From positions 1,137,334-1,201,333 of the forward strand of contig MU004185.1 of NCBI GenBank assembly GCA_010093605.1: a DNA stretch of 64,000 bases, written 5' to 3'. The first letter of the stretch is position 1; each line of letters opens with the position of its first letter. The translations under genes were made by a program, and so were the position numbers. Under the pieces are notes generated by a model. That model was not told the DNA's origin. It did no database searches and was given only the letters and a program-made list of their open reading frames with translations. Source of the stretch: Lophium mytilinum (taxonomy: Eukaryota; Ascomycota; Dothideomycetes; Mytilinidiales; Mytilinidiaceae). Shown one piece after another: positions 44,729-56,907 of the stretch.

Positions 44729-45245
44729 TTGGCGACGTCGGCCGGTTCGGTTGGCGAGGGGCGGTGTGTCAGCTCGGAGGGAGAGCAGGACCAACTGGGG
44801 AAACCTGCTTGTTAGTGGTAGGTGAGCAAATTAATGGGAAATATATACCTTAGTTCAGAAATCGGTTCATCTCACCGCGGGATCTATCACACTAACTATC
44901 TCACCGCGACGATGTCGTCCCATTTCGCGTCTGTGATGTTGTCTCACCTTACGTGTTATTTCAATTCACCTTGTTATATCTCATCTTATCTCCGCACGTT
45001 TTTATCCAGGCGCCCGACTGTACCTATAGGGAGACCTGCTACTTGAACTGATCAGCAACGTTAGGAGTGAAAAGCTCCAGAGCAGCTCTACTTACAATCA
45101 ACTACTACAGCTCCCTCGCAGCTCCGCGCGAAAGTCTTTCAGACTTCGAACGCCCACCATACTACATCACAACGAGAGAAGCGAAAGATACCTGCCACGA
45201 ACCCTCCTGATTATAAAGATTGAACGCGACTGCCTACCATACCCA

Positions 45246-46087
45246 CTATCGCACGAACATTACGTACACCGTACCCATCTCTTCCGCCCTCCTCCCATCC
45301 CGCCCAAGCCCAAACCCCGCCCTCCACACCTCACGCGTATACCTATCATTCCCACCTACTTCGCTCCGCTTCCACCAATCGACAAAGTCAAGCCCCCGCT
45401 CCATCCGCCACTTCGCCAGCGGCGTCCAATACCTAATCTTCAAGATACGGCACTCCACAAACGTCCTGATATCAAGAAACATCGTAAACAGAGGCCTCCG
45501 CATACACCTCCAAGAACGCAAACCAGACCTCGCGGAGCCCGCCGCTCTTGAAGGCCTCCGGGATACATCTGCACAGCTCCCAGACCTCCTTGGAATGCGC
45601 GCCGCGGTCATAGCGAGCATAGGAGAGCTGCCCAGCACGTGCGAAGGGGTCGTCACGCGTTGCTAGCGTGACGGAGGTGGGCGACATGGCGGTGAGAAAC
45701 GCGCGCATCGCGGTGCTGGAGTGGCGGACGCGGTATGAATCGAGGTTTAGTGGTAGCGTTTGGACTTACTCTGTGAGGTGGACGCTCTTGAGCCGAATGA
45801 GGAAGGCGCGGAGCAGCTTCAGCAGAGAGTCCCAGCGGGGAGTCGCGAGAATGATGACGGCGTTGATGAACAACTTTTGGTCCTTGTATATCTCCGAAGT
45901 GTGCCTGCAATAGTGCCGGTTCGACGCCCTGGAGGTGGCAGATTTTGGAGACGGCAGGGGTTGGTGTTATCGTTATGGATTCGTGGAGACAGAAGGCGTG
46001 GGTGAAGATTATGTCGATGAGTTCTTACGGTATTCTAGGGGATAGGAAAGCCATGTTGATGGTTTGTTTCGGAGTGGAAGTACTCAT
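45246..46087 (-). pseudogene. decayed F-box-like gene
   Basis: Minus-strand coding remnants line up in order but not in one frame. ATG 46087 starts MSTSTPKQTINMAFLSPRIP, then a TAA at 46027-46025 sits where ELIDIIFTHAFCLHES follows (PRIPxELIDIIFTHA is the F-box-like/2EXR-like start common in fungi). The frame shifts near 45905, continues HTSEIYKDQKLFINAVIILATPRWD, crosses an intact 54-nt intron (45769-45716) into TAMRAFLTAMSPTSVTLATRDD, and shifts again near 45475 before RILKIRYWTPLAKWRMERGL. One stop and two frameshifts: a host gene now broken, or sequencing error. Confidence 0.6.
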
Positions 46088-46483
46088 AAGGGCCACGGCC
46101 GGAAGTGGTAATACGTATGGTTTTGGGGTCTGCGCGGAAAGGAAAAGACCTGGTGAGACAGGATGAGCAAGATGCATGAGTTCATCACAAATGTATGAGA
46201 CTAGAACACGGGGGAATTAGGGCGTGGTGAGGATACGGAATCGGACCCTTACCAAGGGCTCCCGGTAGTGTCAACCACGGCACCACATCGTCAGAAAAAT
46301 TTTCTACCTATCATGATTCGACCCCACATGCGCTCTAATTGCAGCTTTTACTATATTTTCTCGTCGTCCCTCGAACTAGCCGATACGATTTCGTCTCACA
46401 ATTACACAACACGAACTTACAACTGCTTTTTAACCGACGACACACCAACAAACCCTCTATAGAAATAACTGAAGAACAACAAA
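46088..46483. promoter_or_regulatory. region between divergent F-box-like genes
   Basis: About 400 bases upstream of both the pseudogene and the plus-strand gene. Pyrimidine-rich and A-rich just before 46484. No defined site. Confidence 0.3.
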
Positions 46484-47116
46484 ATGGCTTCGAGCTACCA
46501 TCTTCCTCATCGGGGTCTGCCCCAAGAACTCCTCGATAAGATCTACGCCTACGCCCTCCGCCCGAACGAAGGTCTGACGATACGATGCAAAGGAGAGAAC
46601 CAACCCTACAATAGTCCCCAACCTGAGCAGGATCCAAATGAAAGAGCACAATGCTACATCCAAGGCCTTGCAGCTGGGCTATTGCGGACGAACTGGAAAA
46701 CTTACTGCGACACCAAGCACATGTTGTATAGCAACACTTGTGTCACGATAGCCACACGCTCTATAGACGCGATCGACTTCATCGTGGAGTTGCCTCTCCA
46801 GATCAGGAGCGTCATCATACCCGCCGAAATTACGTTAATGTGCTCCCCTCGAGCCTGGATTGATGATCTTGATACTTACGAGGATTGGAGCTATTACCTG
46901 AAGAAGAAAATGCCTTCCGCTGAGGTCACGATCGTGGTGAAAGACGCTAGAGCCCGCCGCAGCGGCGATTCTCCGACGGACTGGTATGTGGTATCGAGCA
47001 TTCTGGTAGGATTGCCAGAAGGTTGCTTTAGCGAAGTCCGCTTAGTATTTGAAGGGAACTTCGACAGTGTGCCTGTTTATGAGTTCGCCGACATCGAGGC
47101 GAGGTCGAGGAGGTAG
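46484..47116 (+). CDS. F-box/2EXR-like protein, probably frameshifted
   Basis: 210 residues. It begins RGLPQELLDKIYAYALRPNEG, the LPxEL..KIYxxAL motif of fungal F-box-like proteins, followed by GLLRTNWKTYCDTKHMLYSNT, typical of the family (lists of how outsized villages of related genes start). The frame stops after ADIEARSRR, but another frame carries on without gap as EVEEVVLKWEVAKKLWLLRLEGFG to a stop at 47331, a good protein-like tail. A frame shift of one or two bases near 47095 would explain this; it may be a recent lesion or a sequencing error. Substrate-recognition for ubiquitin ligases is the family role if it is an F-box; that is not proven. Confidence 0.6.
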   Translation: MASSYHLPHRGLPQELLDKIYAYALRPNEGLTIRCKGENQPYNSPQPEQDPNERAQCYIQGLAAGLLRTNWKTYCDTKHMLYSNTCVTIATRSIDAIDFIVELPLQIRSVIIPAEITLMCSPRAWIDDLDTYEDWSYYLKKKMPSAEVTIVVKDARARRSGDSPTDWYVVSSILVGLPEGCFSEVRLVFEGNFDSVPVYEFADIEARSRR

Positions 47117-48918
47117 TGCTGAAGTGGGAAGTTGCTAAGAAGCTATGGCTGTTGAGACTTGAGGGATTTGGTTGCTCCGATGAAGACGAGCTCGGGCGCC
47201 GGGAGGCGAATGAGAAATACTCTCGCGCAGCATGGGAAACAGAGGGGTTCACTCTTGAACGGGATGCCAATCGCGCTGGAGAAACGGGTACAGTGCTGGC
47301 TATCCGACGAGTGCCCGCCGCGAAAGAGTAAGAGCGTGGCGCGGAAACGTCAGCGATGAAGTTCATCAGAGTTACAAGAGAAGAGAATGAAGGGAACGAT
47401 GCGTCTGCTGGACACAAAGGACAGACATGATATACATCTCAAGGGCGAGGAGAGTGCGAGGAGCGGGGGGTTTGGGTGCCGCGTAGAACCGCTATGTAAT
47501 ACTCTCAACGATAGACTGAAATGTATCATAAAAGACGGACTAAAGACCAAACTGATAGACGTGCTTTCTGAGCCGACTGAAGCTTTCAAACGTCGTTCCC
47601 TCTTCATAGACAGATGGCATACAAAGCTGGTGGTCGGATCCCCAGACCTTCGACCAGGATGGCGATCGATGATCAGAGCAAGCCAAGCTTCTCCTCCCCA
47701 CCTGCGTCGTGTCCCCAGTGGAGCACGCCACGGTGGTGTAGTTCAGTTGGGACAGAGAGCTCCGATGGCGACGACTGAATCGGTCTTACGCCTGTACTAA
47801 GTGGAACAGGTGGAACCAGGCAAGACGTCATACAGCACCGGTTCCCACGACCGTCCGCTTCGTACGAGGACGAAGACGAGTACCAGCGGCTGGCAAGCGC
47901 TCGCGATATAGAGAGGGTCGTAGATAGCGGTTGGCATGGCGGACTGGCGGTTTGGGAGTTCCAGAAGGGAGAGTGAGGTGGTCGTATCAGCACGATGTTT
48001 CCAACAAGCTTGGGATGGGGGTTTCGCAACCCCACGCCATCTGCACTCCAAGCAAATTCAGGGGGATCCAACCAAAATGGCTGCAGGTGTCAGCGTGCGG
48101 CGAGGCTTGGCCAGTGCTGTGAGCGCCTCTGCCGGACGCCACGAAGCAAGCTGAAACGGTTCCCCTGGCCCGATAAGAGTGAATTGCAGCACCTGCACAC
48201 CTGTGAAAGAAAGGGGTCCTCCGCAGCCACGTCTCGAAGTTTGCATGTCTCGAAGTCTGCACCAGCGAGTCTGGCTTCACAATTGGCCACCCGGCGAAAA
48301 ATTAGCAGTCCCTAGCTCGACAGCTGGAACCAGAGCCATAATTCTCCCGAGTAGCGGCGCCCGTTGGGGCCCAGCACTTCTAAACGGGAATGCCGCGCGA
48401 CTGCATGCACGCCAATGCTGCACCTCGACGACATCGACGTCCAAAGTGAGAAAATGGCTGCAAATTGTGCGCGGCCCTGCTGCTATTTTGAACCCCAGAC
48501 CCACCCCGTGTTATCGGGGCAGCCATTCACACGAATGCTGCCTCGCTTCTCTGCATCGGGGATCAGCCCGCGGCTGCCAAGGGACGACCATCTCCTACCA
48601 AAGAATAATCCTTTGGGCCTTTAAGAGATGCCCTGCATCGACTCCCATCCGCCCACCTCCTTGTGTGCTGCTTTGTTTCATTCATCCGCCCGAAATTCCA
48701 CTACATACTATTGAATGAGTTCTCTGTGAACCGTGCTGCCTCAAAGACTGTCACTCGCTTCAGTCTTGTTCTCCCCGAGCTCATCCATTCCTACAGCCCC
48801 TTCCAACGTCATTTGTGGTCGAGCAGTTGATCAGCTCCCGCAGCAAACGACGCGCTCCCGAGCGGATTAACACGGGTTCCGCCAAACTTCTTCGCCTACC
48901 CTCTCCACCTCCTTCACT
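47117..48918. other. gap upstream of the MscS gene
   Basis: 1.8 kb. The first 215 bases carry the shifted tail of the F-box-like gene. The rest has short frames on both strands and no recognisable protein or RNA. 48620-48918 is CT-rich and fits the leader and promoter of the channel gene. Confidence 0.45.
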
Positions 48919-51900
48919 ATGACGACGCCAATCGCCGAACTTCCTGAGCCCCAGTACAACATGCCGACCGTCCAGGACCAGCGTTCATCGGACGAGGATG
49001 GCACCGTGGTGGGAGAGGAATCCTTGCGCGAGGACAATACGACTACCGGCAGGGGACGAAGCAACAGCCGCTTGACTCTCAACACAGAAGGCCATCTGCG
49101 GCCAATGGACTCCTTGGTATCTCCGTCAGCGTCGCGCGAGCAGGCTCACCGACTAGACGACGACTTGGCCATGCTACAGGTGGAGCGGCAAGTGTCCCAG
49201 CAGCAGAGCGAGGAGCTTGGCCGAAATGACTCCCAGACGCGTTCCATGCATCGCTCAAGGTCGCGTCGGGAGGACCCAATTGACGACTTCGATGCCGCTA
49301 CCAACCCTCTACACGAGAAGACCGCTATATACAAACCGCCTGAGAACCCCTCTACCACCTTTGCTAAGTTCATCAAGAAAGTCCACCACTCCAGCTTCTT
49401 GGTCCGCTACTTCGTCTACATTACGCCCGTTGTCCTGATAATCCTGATTCCCTTGCTACTGGGTGCTCTTATATTCAAGAAAGCTTCGGTTGGCGGTGTT
49501 TTCCTGGTGTGGTTCTGTATCTGGCTGGAAATAGTCTGGCTCACCCTCTGGGCTGGCCGAGTAAGTATCACAGAGCACTACTGTTGAACGTAACTAATGT
49601 TGCTATAGATCCTAGCGAAATGTCTACCTTGGCCAATCGGATTAGTTTCCAGTCTCTTTACTAACAACAGCAAGAAGTGGAGGGATATGGGAAAGCAGCT
49701 CGAAGTGCCCGCCACGCTGTTCTTCTGGTGGCTTGCTATCGAGATTTCCTTCTTACCGACTATGAAGAACCACCACTCCAACGGCAACAAGGCAACAAAG
49801 GGCTGGGAGAAGACGATGAATAAAGTGCTCATCTCAATCTTCGTGGCCATGATTCTCAACTTTGTGGAGAAGATTATCATCCAGCTCATCGCCATCAGCT
49901 TCCATCTGCGGACATACTCAGATCGAATCGAGCTCAACAAGTTTCAAATTGGCAGCTTGGCAAAGCTCTACAAATTCTCAAAGGACAAGATTGCCATGGA
50001 AGACTCGGAATTTGAGCAAAAGTCGGGCACTGCTTCTGGCGCACGCACACCGGGCCAACTTGTCAAGGAAGCTCAGAAGAACACAAAGGAAGCATTCAGC
50101 AAGTTCGGAGATGTTGCTGGTAAGATCGCCGGTGATTTTACCGGTCGCCAGATAGCGCAAAGCAACCATCCCAACCAGGTTGTGTTGACCCTCATGTCCA
50201 CCACTCCTGGAAGCCAAATATTAGCCCGCCGAATGTACCGCACTTTTGCACGGGAAGACACCGAAACTGTTCACTCAGAAGATTTAAAGAGCGCCTTCGA
50301 AAGCGAGGAGGAAGCCGATGCGGCGTTCTCCATGTTTGACAAGGACATGAACGGAGATATCTCCATGGAAGAGCTAGAGGCCGTGTGCGTAGAAATTGGC
50401 CGAGAACGCAAGTCGATCACCGCGTCTCTCAAGGATTTGGACTCCGTTGTCAGCAAGTTGGACGACGTCTTCATGTTTGTGGTCTTCGTCATCACGATTC
50501 TGGTGTTCATATCGCTCATCTCGACTTCGGCTGCTGGTGTCCTTACGTCTGCCGGTTCCACAGTTCTGGCTCTCTCGTGGCTCTTTTCAGCAACCGCCCA
50601 GGAGTTCCTTCAGTCCGTCATCTTCGTCTTTGTCAAGCATCCATTCGATGTTGGTGACCGCGTTGGCATCTATGGAAACACGGGTGCCCTTGGTCGCGGT
50701 GATGACTACTTCGTCAAAGAAATTGCTCTTCTCTATACCGAGTTTAAAAAGATGGAAGGTCACGTTGTCCAGGCTCCTAACAGCTACCTCAACACCCTTT
50801 TCATCCTCAATCAACGCCGGTCCGGAGGTCTTGCCGAAGCTGTTCCTGTCATCATCAAATTCGGCACCACCCTCGAACAGATCGAGAGCCTCCGTTCACG
50901 GTTACTTGCTTTCGTCATAGAGGAGAAACGAGAATACCAGAACAAAATTCTTACGGAATTGCGCGAGGTCACTGAAGCCCACTCCATCACCTTGAACGTG
51001 GTGTTCTTCTACAAATCCAATTGGCAAAACGAATTGCTACGTCTTCAACGTCGGAACAAGTTCATCTGCGCCTTGATGGTGACGATGCAGGAACTTGGGA
51101 TCGAAGGTCCTCGCATGCGGTTCCCTGGCCAAAAGGAGTCCTTCCCCGTATATATGCAGAACCTTCCTCATACTGCGACTCCTGGTACTGGCCACAATGG
51201 AAATCCTGACAACCCTAACGGCTTCCGTAACAACGAGTCTCAAGATGCACCGTTCGTTCCCCCGATGGATAACAACTCCCAGTCAGGACATAGCCCTGCT
51301 CCAGCTCGATACGGTTCTATCCTTCGTAATGGCGGCACCCGTCCTCGCGGTGAATCCCTTGCTGCCATGGGCCGACGAGTTGATTTTTCCCTCGGTATGA
51401 AGGACATTTCGTCTGGTGATATGGCTGGCGACCTCTTTGAAGATCGTGATTCTAGAGACCAATCCCGTCTCGCTGCACTCCGACTGAACAGTCCTTCACC
51501 TCGCGTTTCGCAAGAGACTCGCTCGCGGTCGTCGCGCGACACAGAGCGCACCACCAGTCACACCACTGCCATAGATGATTTCGCTTTGAAAGGAAGGCTC
51601 AACCGCATCAACACCGATAGCTCTGCTGCTCGCGACCGAAGCAACCACCGCAATCGCTTCTTCGGACGAGGCAGAAAATCTGAGGATGAGGCCCGTATGA
51701 TGGAAACAGGCATGGCCGAAATTCCTGAGGATGGCAGGCAAACAGCCTCCAGCGACCGCCATCGCCTCGACCCGCGTACGGGCTTGGTCAGCCCAGTAGC
51801 CATCCGCCTACAATCGGACGAGAACCACTCGCAGTACCACGCTTCAGGTGGTCTTCCACCGTCCTCCCACTCTCGTGACCTCGATCTCCATATGCCTCCA

Positions 51901-51942
51901 CGGAGCCAGACGGATACCTTCGAGATGCGACGACTCCACTAA
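48919..51942 (+). CDS. MscS-type mechanosensitive channel with EF-hand
   Basis: Exons 48919-49560 and 49609-51942; 48-nt intron; 991 residues. Residues 1-150: disordered, Ser/Arg rich. Residues 150-340: four or more membrane spans ([71 protein letters not shown]). About residue 460 an EF-hand loop [12 protein letters not shown] with the expected Asp/Asn/Asp/Glu ligands. Then the MscS pore region [38 protein letters not shown]. The C-tail of about 250 residues is disordered. This is the architecture of Msy1/Msy2 of fission yeast, ER channels for calcium release under hypo-osmotic shock; ER location inferred by homology. Confidence 0.95.
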
Positions 51943-52482
51943 ATGATACTCCTAGATCTTTCGTTTATTATAGATTGTGTGTTTTGCGGCATCAATGGCG
52001 CAGGCTTTGCAATGGACGTTCGACTCCAAATTCTGCTTTTAATTGTATTCAGCCCATTTGTAGATTTTCTTTGGGCTACGACTTCATGCTGGCGCATTCT
52101 GGCCTGCTAGACCTTTGATTTTTCTTCTCTGTTCTGTTACTGAAATACCCGTTCGATGAAGAGCGAACGAGCGGGTACTTTTCTATAGCTGCATTGGCTG
52201 AATTAGCATCGACTTTGAGCAAATGACCATCTTTGCTACGTATTGATATTTGTGATCATCCTGTGAATTGAGAACGAATGTGAACTTAAGTAAGGAGGTA
52301 GGATTTGATACATCTACACTGCCCTTATAATACACTCCTCGTCCTGATACTCTCCGCCAACGCCAAGCCCATGCAAATATTTATATACCTTGATCCCACT
52401 ACTGTGCACATCATCTACACCCCCCTTCCCGTCCTATCTCACAAGTCCTCAATTCTCCCTCTACCCTTCTAGTAGACCGCTT
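51943..52482. other. convergent 3' UTR region
   Basis: About 540 bases between the stops of MscS and COA3. A hairpin with arms ACCCG...CGGGT and TTCG...CGAA lies at 52147-52176. No gene. Confidence 0.5.
52147..52176 (+). other. 3' UTR hairpin
   Basis: Outer pair ACCCG/CGGGT and inner TTCG/CGAA with a bulge, 200 bases after the MscS stop. Could be chance or a 3' end processing/stability element. Confidence 0.2.
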
Positions 52483-52820
52483 CTACGCACGCGCGGGCTC
52501 TGTCGGCTTATCCGGGACCTTCACATCAGAGAACTCGTCCTGCGAGACCGCCTTGATCGTGAATGCATCTGCCCAACACTCGTCAGCTCTCGCCTATGCT
52601 CCAATCTCTGACCACCGGTAACGTACAAACTGAGATTGTGAAAGCGAAGATAGCGGCGCCGGTTGCGATATTCTTGAGCAGGAAAGGTTGCCGCGCGCGG
52701 ATGAGGGCGGCGGATTGCTTGTAGTTCTTGTCGTAGTAGCTTGAGCGGGGAATGCTGAAGGAGACCGGTTAGACAAAAAGTATATAGATTGAGACTGGGA
52801 GGTATGACTTACATCGGCAT
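52483..52820 (-). CDS. COA3: cytochrome c oxidase assembly factor 3 (COA3)
   Basis: Exons 52820-52813 (8 nt), 52754-52627, 52568-52483; phases close to 73 residues. Starts MPIIPRSSYYDKNYKQSAALIRARQPFLLKN, then one membrane span ATGAAIFAFTISVYAFTI, then QDEFSDVKVPD, the COA3/CCDC56 pattern (inner-membrane protein, single span, C-terminus DFxDVxVP). It stabilises newly made Cox1 with Cox14 and Mss51-type regulators of the mitochondrial inner membrane. First exon of 8 nt encodes only MP and two bases. Head-to-head with the symplekin gene, 441 bases apart. Confidence 0.9.
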
Positions 52821-53261
52821 CCTGGCGGTTTGACTATGATTGTGGTTGCGGAGAAGCCGTGGTAACTGAGTAGAGGCGTCGTCAAATGTGAAGCCCTGGT
52901 GGTCCCATCTCTCATCCATGAGAGTCCACCATAAATCATGGGCCCGTGCGTTGGACCGCGTGCTCCAGCTCTTTCACGTCGACTTCATTGTCCTCTCCCC
53001 ACGCGACCTCCATCACTAACCCGCCCATCAACTTGCCCGCCTGCTGCTCTGGACCCGGAATGCGGTGGCCGCTTGACTACACCACTGCTTTGACAAGCCT
53101 AAGCTTTTGCTGAGGAGGGTGCTGTTCTGCGAACCAGCTTTCACTGCGCGTGCTTCGCAACTACACCCACGACCCGCCAAACCACCTCTGTATCTCCTCA
53201 TTTGCCTACAGTAGCTTAGCTACCTCTACTGCTGCCCTCCCTCTCTGTAGCCCAAGCAATC
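52821..53261. promoter_or_regulatory. bidirectional promoter region COA3 / PTA1
   Basis: 441 bases between two divergent start codons. CT-rich on the plus strand before 53262. Shared regulation is possible but not shown; no clear binding site. Confidence 0.4.
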
Positions 53262-56017
53262 ATGGCCACCAACCCACCCCCCGCCACTACAGCGACTATC
53301 GCCCAACTTGAAACCGCCCGCAACCTCGCGCTCGGCGACGTACGCTACTACAACCAAATTCTGCTAAGCATCCTGCCCATGATATCTGGCGCGACTATTC
53401 CGGTGGAGCTGCAGAGATGGGGCGCCGATTTCATTGCAGAGGCGTTCGCGAACCCGGTGCTCAATCCGGGGGAGAAGCAGGAGATGGCGATTAAATCGAC
53501 CAAGGAATCGCAGGGCACAACAGTACTTGAAGCACTAAAGGGATATTTGGAGACCAGCCAAGACGCGGCTGTCTTGAAGAGCGTGGTGCAGGCGGCGGCG
53601 AGCGTGTATCCGCTCGTGTTTCGGCATACGTGAGTTGCTTCCCCGTGAATTTGGGCCACCGTGAGGCTTCTTATACTCGTGGTGGAAAGTTCTTCTAGCG
53701 TGCAATGCGACCTAACATGAAATGTGTCTTTAGGATAGTCACTCCCTCTGATACGCAGAATTGGCAGGTCATCGCCGCTATCAAGTCGAACATACTGCGC
53801 AGGATGGACTCGGCGCCGCCTGGGGTCAGGGTCTGCTGTATCAAGTTTGTGCAGCGCGTAATTCAGGTCGAGACTCCAGGCTTGATATCGGATCCGCGAC
53901 GTCCTGAGCAGAATGAGATTTCCCTTGCTCTCGTACCGCGCGACCATCCGTTGCTACAACTGCCAAATCTAGAGGCGGAGGCCTCGGGGCTTCTAGATCG
54001 GCTGCTCGACATACTACAGAGTGATATCAGGTCAGCCCAATTAGAAGCATACTCTGGGACAGTTCTGACGATGAACAGTGATGCACTACTGGTTACGGCG
54101 ACGCTGAATTCTCTGGGAACGCTGGTTCGCTGTAGACCCGTTATTGCGAACAAGATCATTTCGGCAGTCCTCAATTTCAATCCCTTCAAACCTGCAAATT
54201 CGCCCCTTACTTCCAAGTCGAAAGTCGAGATGAAGGCAATGGAACGGACAACGCGGGCTCTTCTCGTAAATCTGATGAAGAGGTATGCTACCCTACGACT
54301 ACAGAATCTCCTGTCTATGGCTCACAATGTTTAGGAACCCCGAAAACCCCTTCAATGCCCGAATACAGCAATACGTAGAACGCATGGCCCGTATGCGCAT
54401 CGAGGTATTAGACGACACTAATCGCAAGCGCCCAGCGCCTTCAGAGCCTACAGATGGATTCGATCCATCCAAGCGACCACGTCTCGAAGCTCATGGCCAG
54501 GTGATGGCTGCACCGCCGCCAGGCCCAGTCAGCTTTGCGGACCTCTACACGTTGACCCATGATGCGGGAGCCAAGAGCTTCGATGTCCAAGTGATTCCGA
54601 TTGACACGGTGGTTCAGATCATTGTGCCAATGTTGATGCGAATCGACAAGGGGAAGATGGACGATGCAATTAACGTATGTGACCATTTTGCTCGAATCTT
54701 GTTTCGTGCCCCTCTTTGCCCCCTGGTGCAGCATCAGCATGCATGCGTCGGTGTCACGTGCCCTTATATCCCATCCCAAGATACATGAAATCCAGCATCA
54801 CCTGCCTTCTCAAGCATCAAACTACGATAGTATAATCTCGAAACAAATAGCTAACTCCTTATAGACCGTCCGCGCCCGCCTCCTCACCCTCAGCAAACTA
54901 CCCCCACAACCTCCCGCGCCCCTTTCTGGCCCCGACGACGACGAGTACGAGCCCGACTTCGCGCCGCGCGAAGATGCCGAGCAAATTTCGAACAAGCTCG
55001 CGAATGCGCCCCCTGAAGGCCTCGACGTCCGGCCGTCCACCTCTCTCGCCCCTTTCAAGCTCCCTCAGGCTCCTCCCATCACCGAAAAGGAACTGGAAGA
55101 CTATGGCAGCTCGACAATCCGCCGCGTGTTTGACACGATGAATGCGCTATCTACACCTGCGAAGAAGACGAAGCCAGGATTCAACCGCTGTGCGGCGAGT
55201 AGCTATGACCGGGAGGCGTGGATGACGATTATCACGCGCCTAGCAACGCGGGCGGGGATTGGATTAGGCGACGAGGAGGAGGACGAAGCCGCCTATGCCG
55301 GTGGACCAGTCAAGATCAAATCAGAGGGAAAGCGGGTCGTAAAAAGCGGCTGGAAACTCAACGAGGCGATTCGCGAGATGCTCTACCAACACATCATGGC
55401 CGACTGGCGGCGACGTATTGATTTCGCGACCAGCTGGCTTAGCGAGGAGTGGTACAACGACCGGATCTCTGGTGACTTCTTCGCTGCGCAAATCAAGAAG
55501 CAGAACGGCAACGGGAATGGCAATAGCGCGGTAACTACGCCGCAAACCCCGAACTACACGAAATGGGTCCTGAAGCTGCTGGATAGTATGCTGCCGTATC
55601 TGGAATCTAACGACAAGGGCATCATCCGCTTCCTATCCGAAATCCCGGCGATTGATGAGCAGATCCTGACTAGGGTGAAGCGGATTGCGGAGGATCCGGA
55701 GAGGGTAGGGTTGACGGTGAATGTGCTGCATTACCTTATTCTGTTCAGGCCGCCGGTGAGGGAGATGTGTGTCGGGGCTGTGGAGGATCTGTGGCGGAAC
55801 TGTAAGTGGCAACATGCCCTCGAGATACAAGAAGCTTGAACGATGACTAATTGTGAATATAGATGACGGCGCGAAGACGAGTACGCGGAAGCTGCTGCTA
55901 AAATGGCGGCCAGAGGTTCTTCAAGAAGAGCTGGTGAAGGCCGAAGATGCGAAGGTGAATGGGGAGGCATCGGGCGTTGGGGGACCGGTGACGGCTCAGG
56001 ACGAGATGAAGGCGTGA
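53262..56017 (+). CDS. PTA1: symplekin / Pta1, mRNA 3'-end processing scaffold
   Basis: Exons 53262-53629, 53734-54282, 54335-54674, 54865-55801, 55863-56017; phases close to 782 residues. N-terminal HEAT-like helices (RNLALGDVRYYNQILLSILPMI), the block VCCIKFVQRVIQVETPGLISDPR that is characteristic of symplekin/Pta1, NPENPFNARIQQYVERMARMRIEV, a linker with KRPRL (possible NLS), then the C-terminal half with REAWMTIITRLATRAG and ISGDFFAAQI. Pta1 holds CPF in place around CTD phosphatase Ssu72 and poly(A) machinery; nuclear. Length agrees with yeast Pta1 (785). The gene ends DEMKA at 56017. Confidence 0.93.
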
Positions 56018-56907
56018 AAATTGGCGTCTGACACGGGGATTTATTCAAGATGAAGTGGGAAATTCTCCATTCGACGCTGATACGGACAGGATCAGCTACT
56101 AGGGATACAAGTTCTCTGTATGCATAGACGCATCAGTGGATGCCATAGGGTTTTACTGGTCAAGGGAATGGGTTTTGTAACAATAGTACCGGATACCAGG
56201 GGCATAGCAGCGTCTGCGCGTCTGCGAGTGGAGAACCTGAACTCTGGACTGCGCTGAGGTGGACGGTTCAAGGGGATTGGCAGTGCATGAACAGTAAATC
56301 CAAACATATCTAACTAAATTTCAGGGCCTTCATATCACGTGATGAGCATATGCTCTTAGCGTCCCTCATACCTTACTTGATGTACTCTAGTAGGCGCGGC
56401 CTCCTCTCCCAAAGAGACAAGCCGGCCTCTGAATCGAACTTCGGGCCGAACTTCGTTTTCCCGCAATAGGGTACCTTACCCCTTACGCCCTAGATCTTCT
56501 CGAAACGTTCCAGCCCTATCACTCTTCAACACTTTTGTCTGACCGTTTGACTCGCATACACCTAGTATCTTTGAAATCGAATAGCTTATCACCATGTGCA
56601 CACTCGTGGTTGGAGAGAACCGCCTTGACATGCTGCGAACAAACGCTGGGGAACGAACCACGAAATCCGGGGTCTCCACTCTGGCGCAGAAATAAAATCG
56701 GGTCTTGCAGCTTGCGTTATCAGCAACGTTTTCACGCACGATGCTGATATGGTACGCTTGGAGTAGTTCATAAGGGAGTAAAATGCCTGGCTTTGCATAG
56801 TATCTCAAACGTCCATTCCTTTCATTTCTACCATCATCCCTATTCAAACTCAGACATCCACTTTTATCATCATCAGCATATCAAAAAGACAACCCCCCAA
56901 CACCACC
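56018..56907. other. intergenic, nothing recognised
   Basis: About 890 bases between PTA1 and the sugar porter. CT- and A-rich just before 56908. A CACGTGATG site occurs at 56334. No gene supported. Confidence 0.4.

Larger units (their letters stand above)
43792..45245. other. gap with tRNA-like and dispersed elements
   Basis: About 1.45 kb. Contains the 5' leader of the SMP gene, a short dispersed element near 44145-44266 that resembles 63141-63300, an A+T-richer stretch 44300-44580 and a tRNA-T-arm-like hairpin at 44694-44728. ATCTCACCGCG occurs twice near 44870-44905. No gene is supported. Confidence 0.4.

Noticed and set aside
47720-47790. GGTGGTGTAGTTCAGTTGGG resembling a tRNA D-arm
   Set aside because: No anticodon stem, T arm or acceptor pairing follows within 100 bases.
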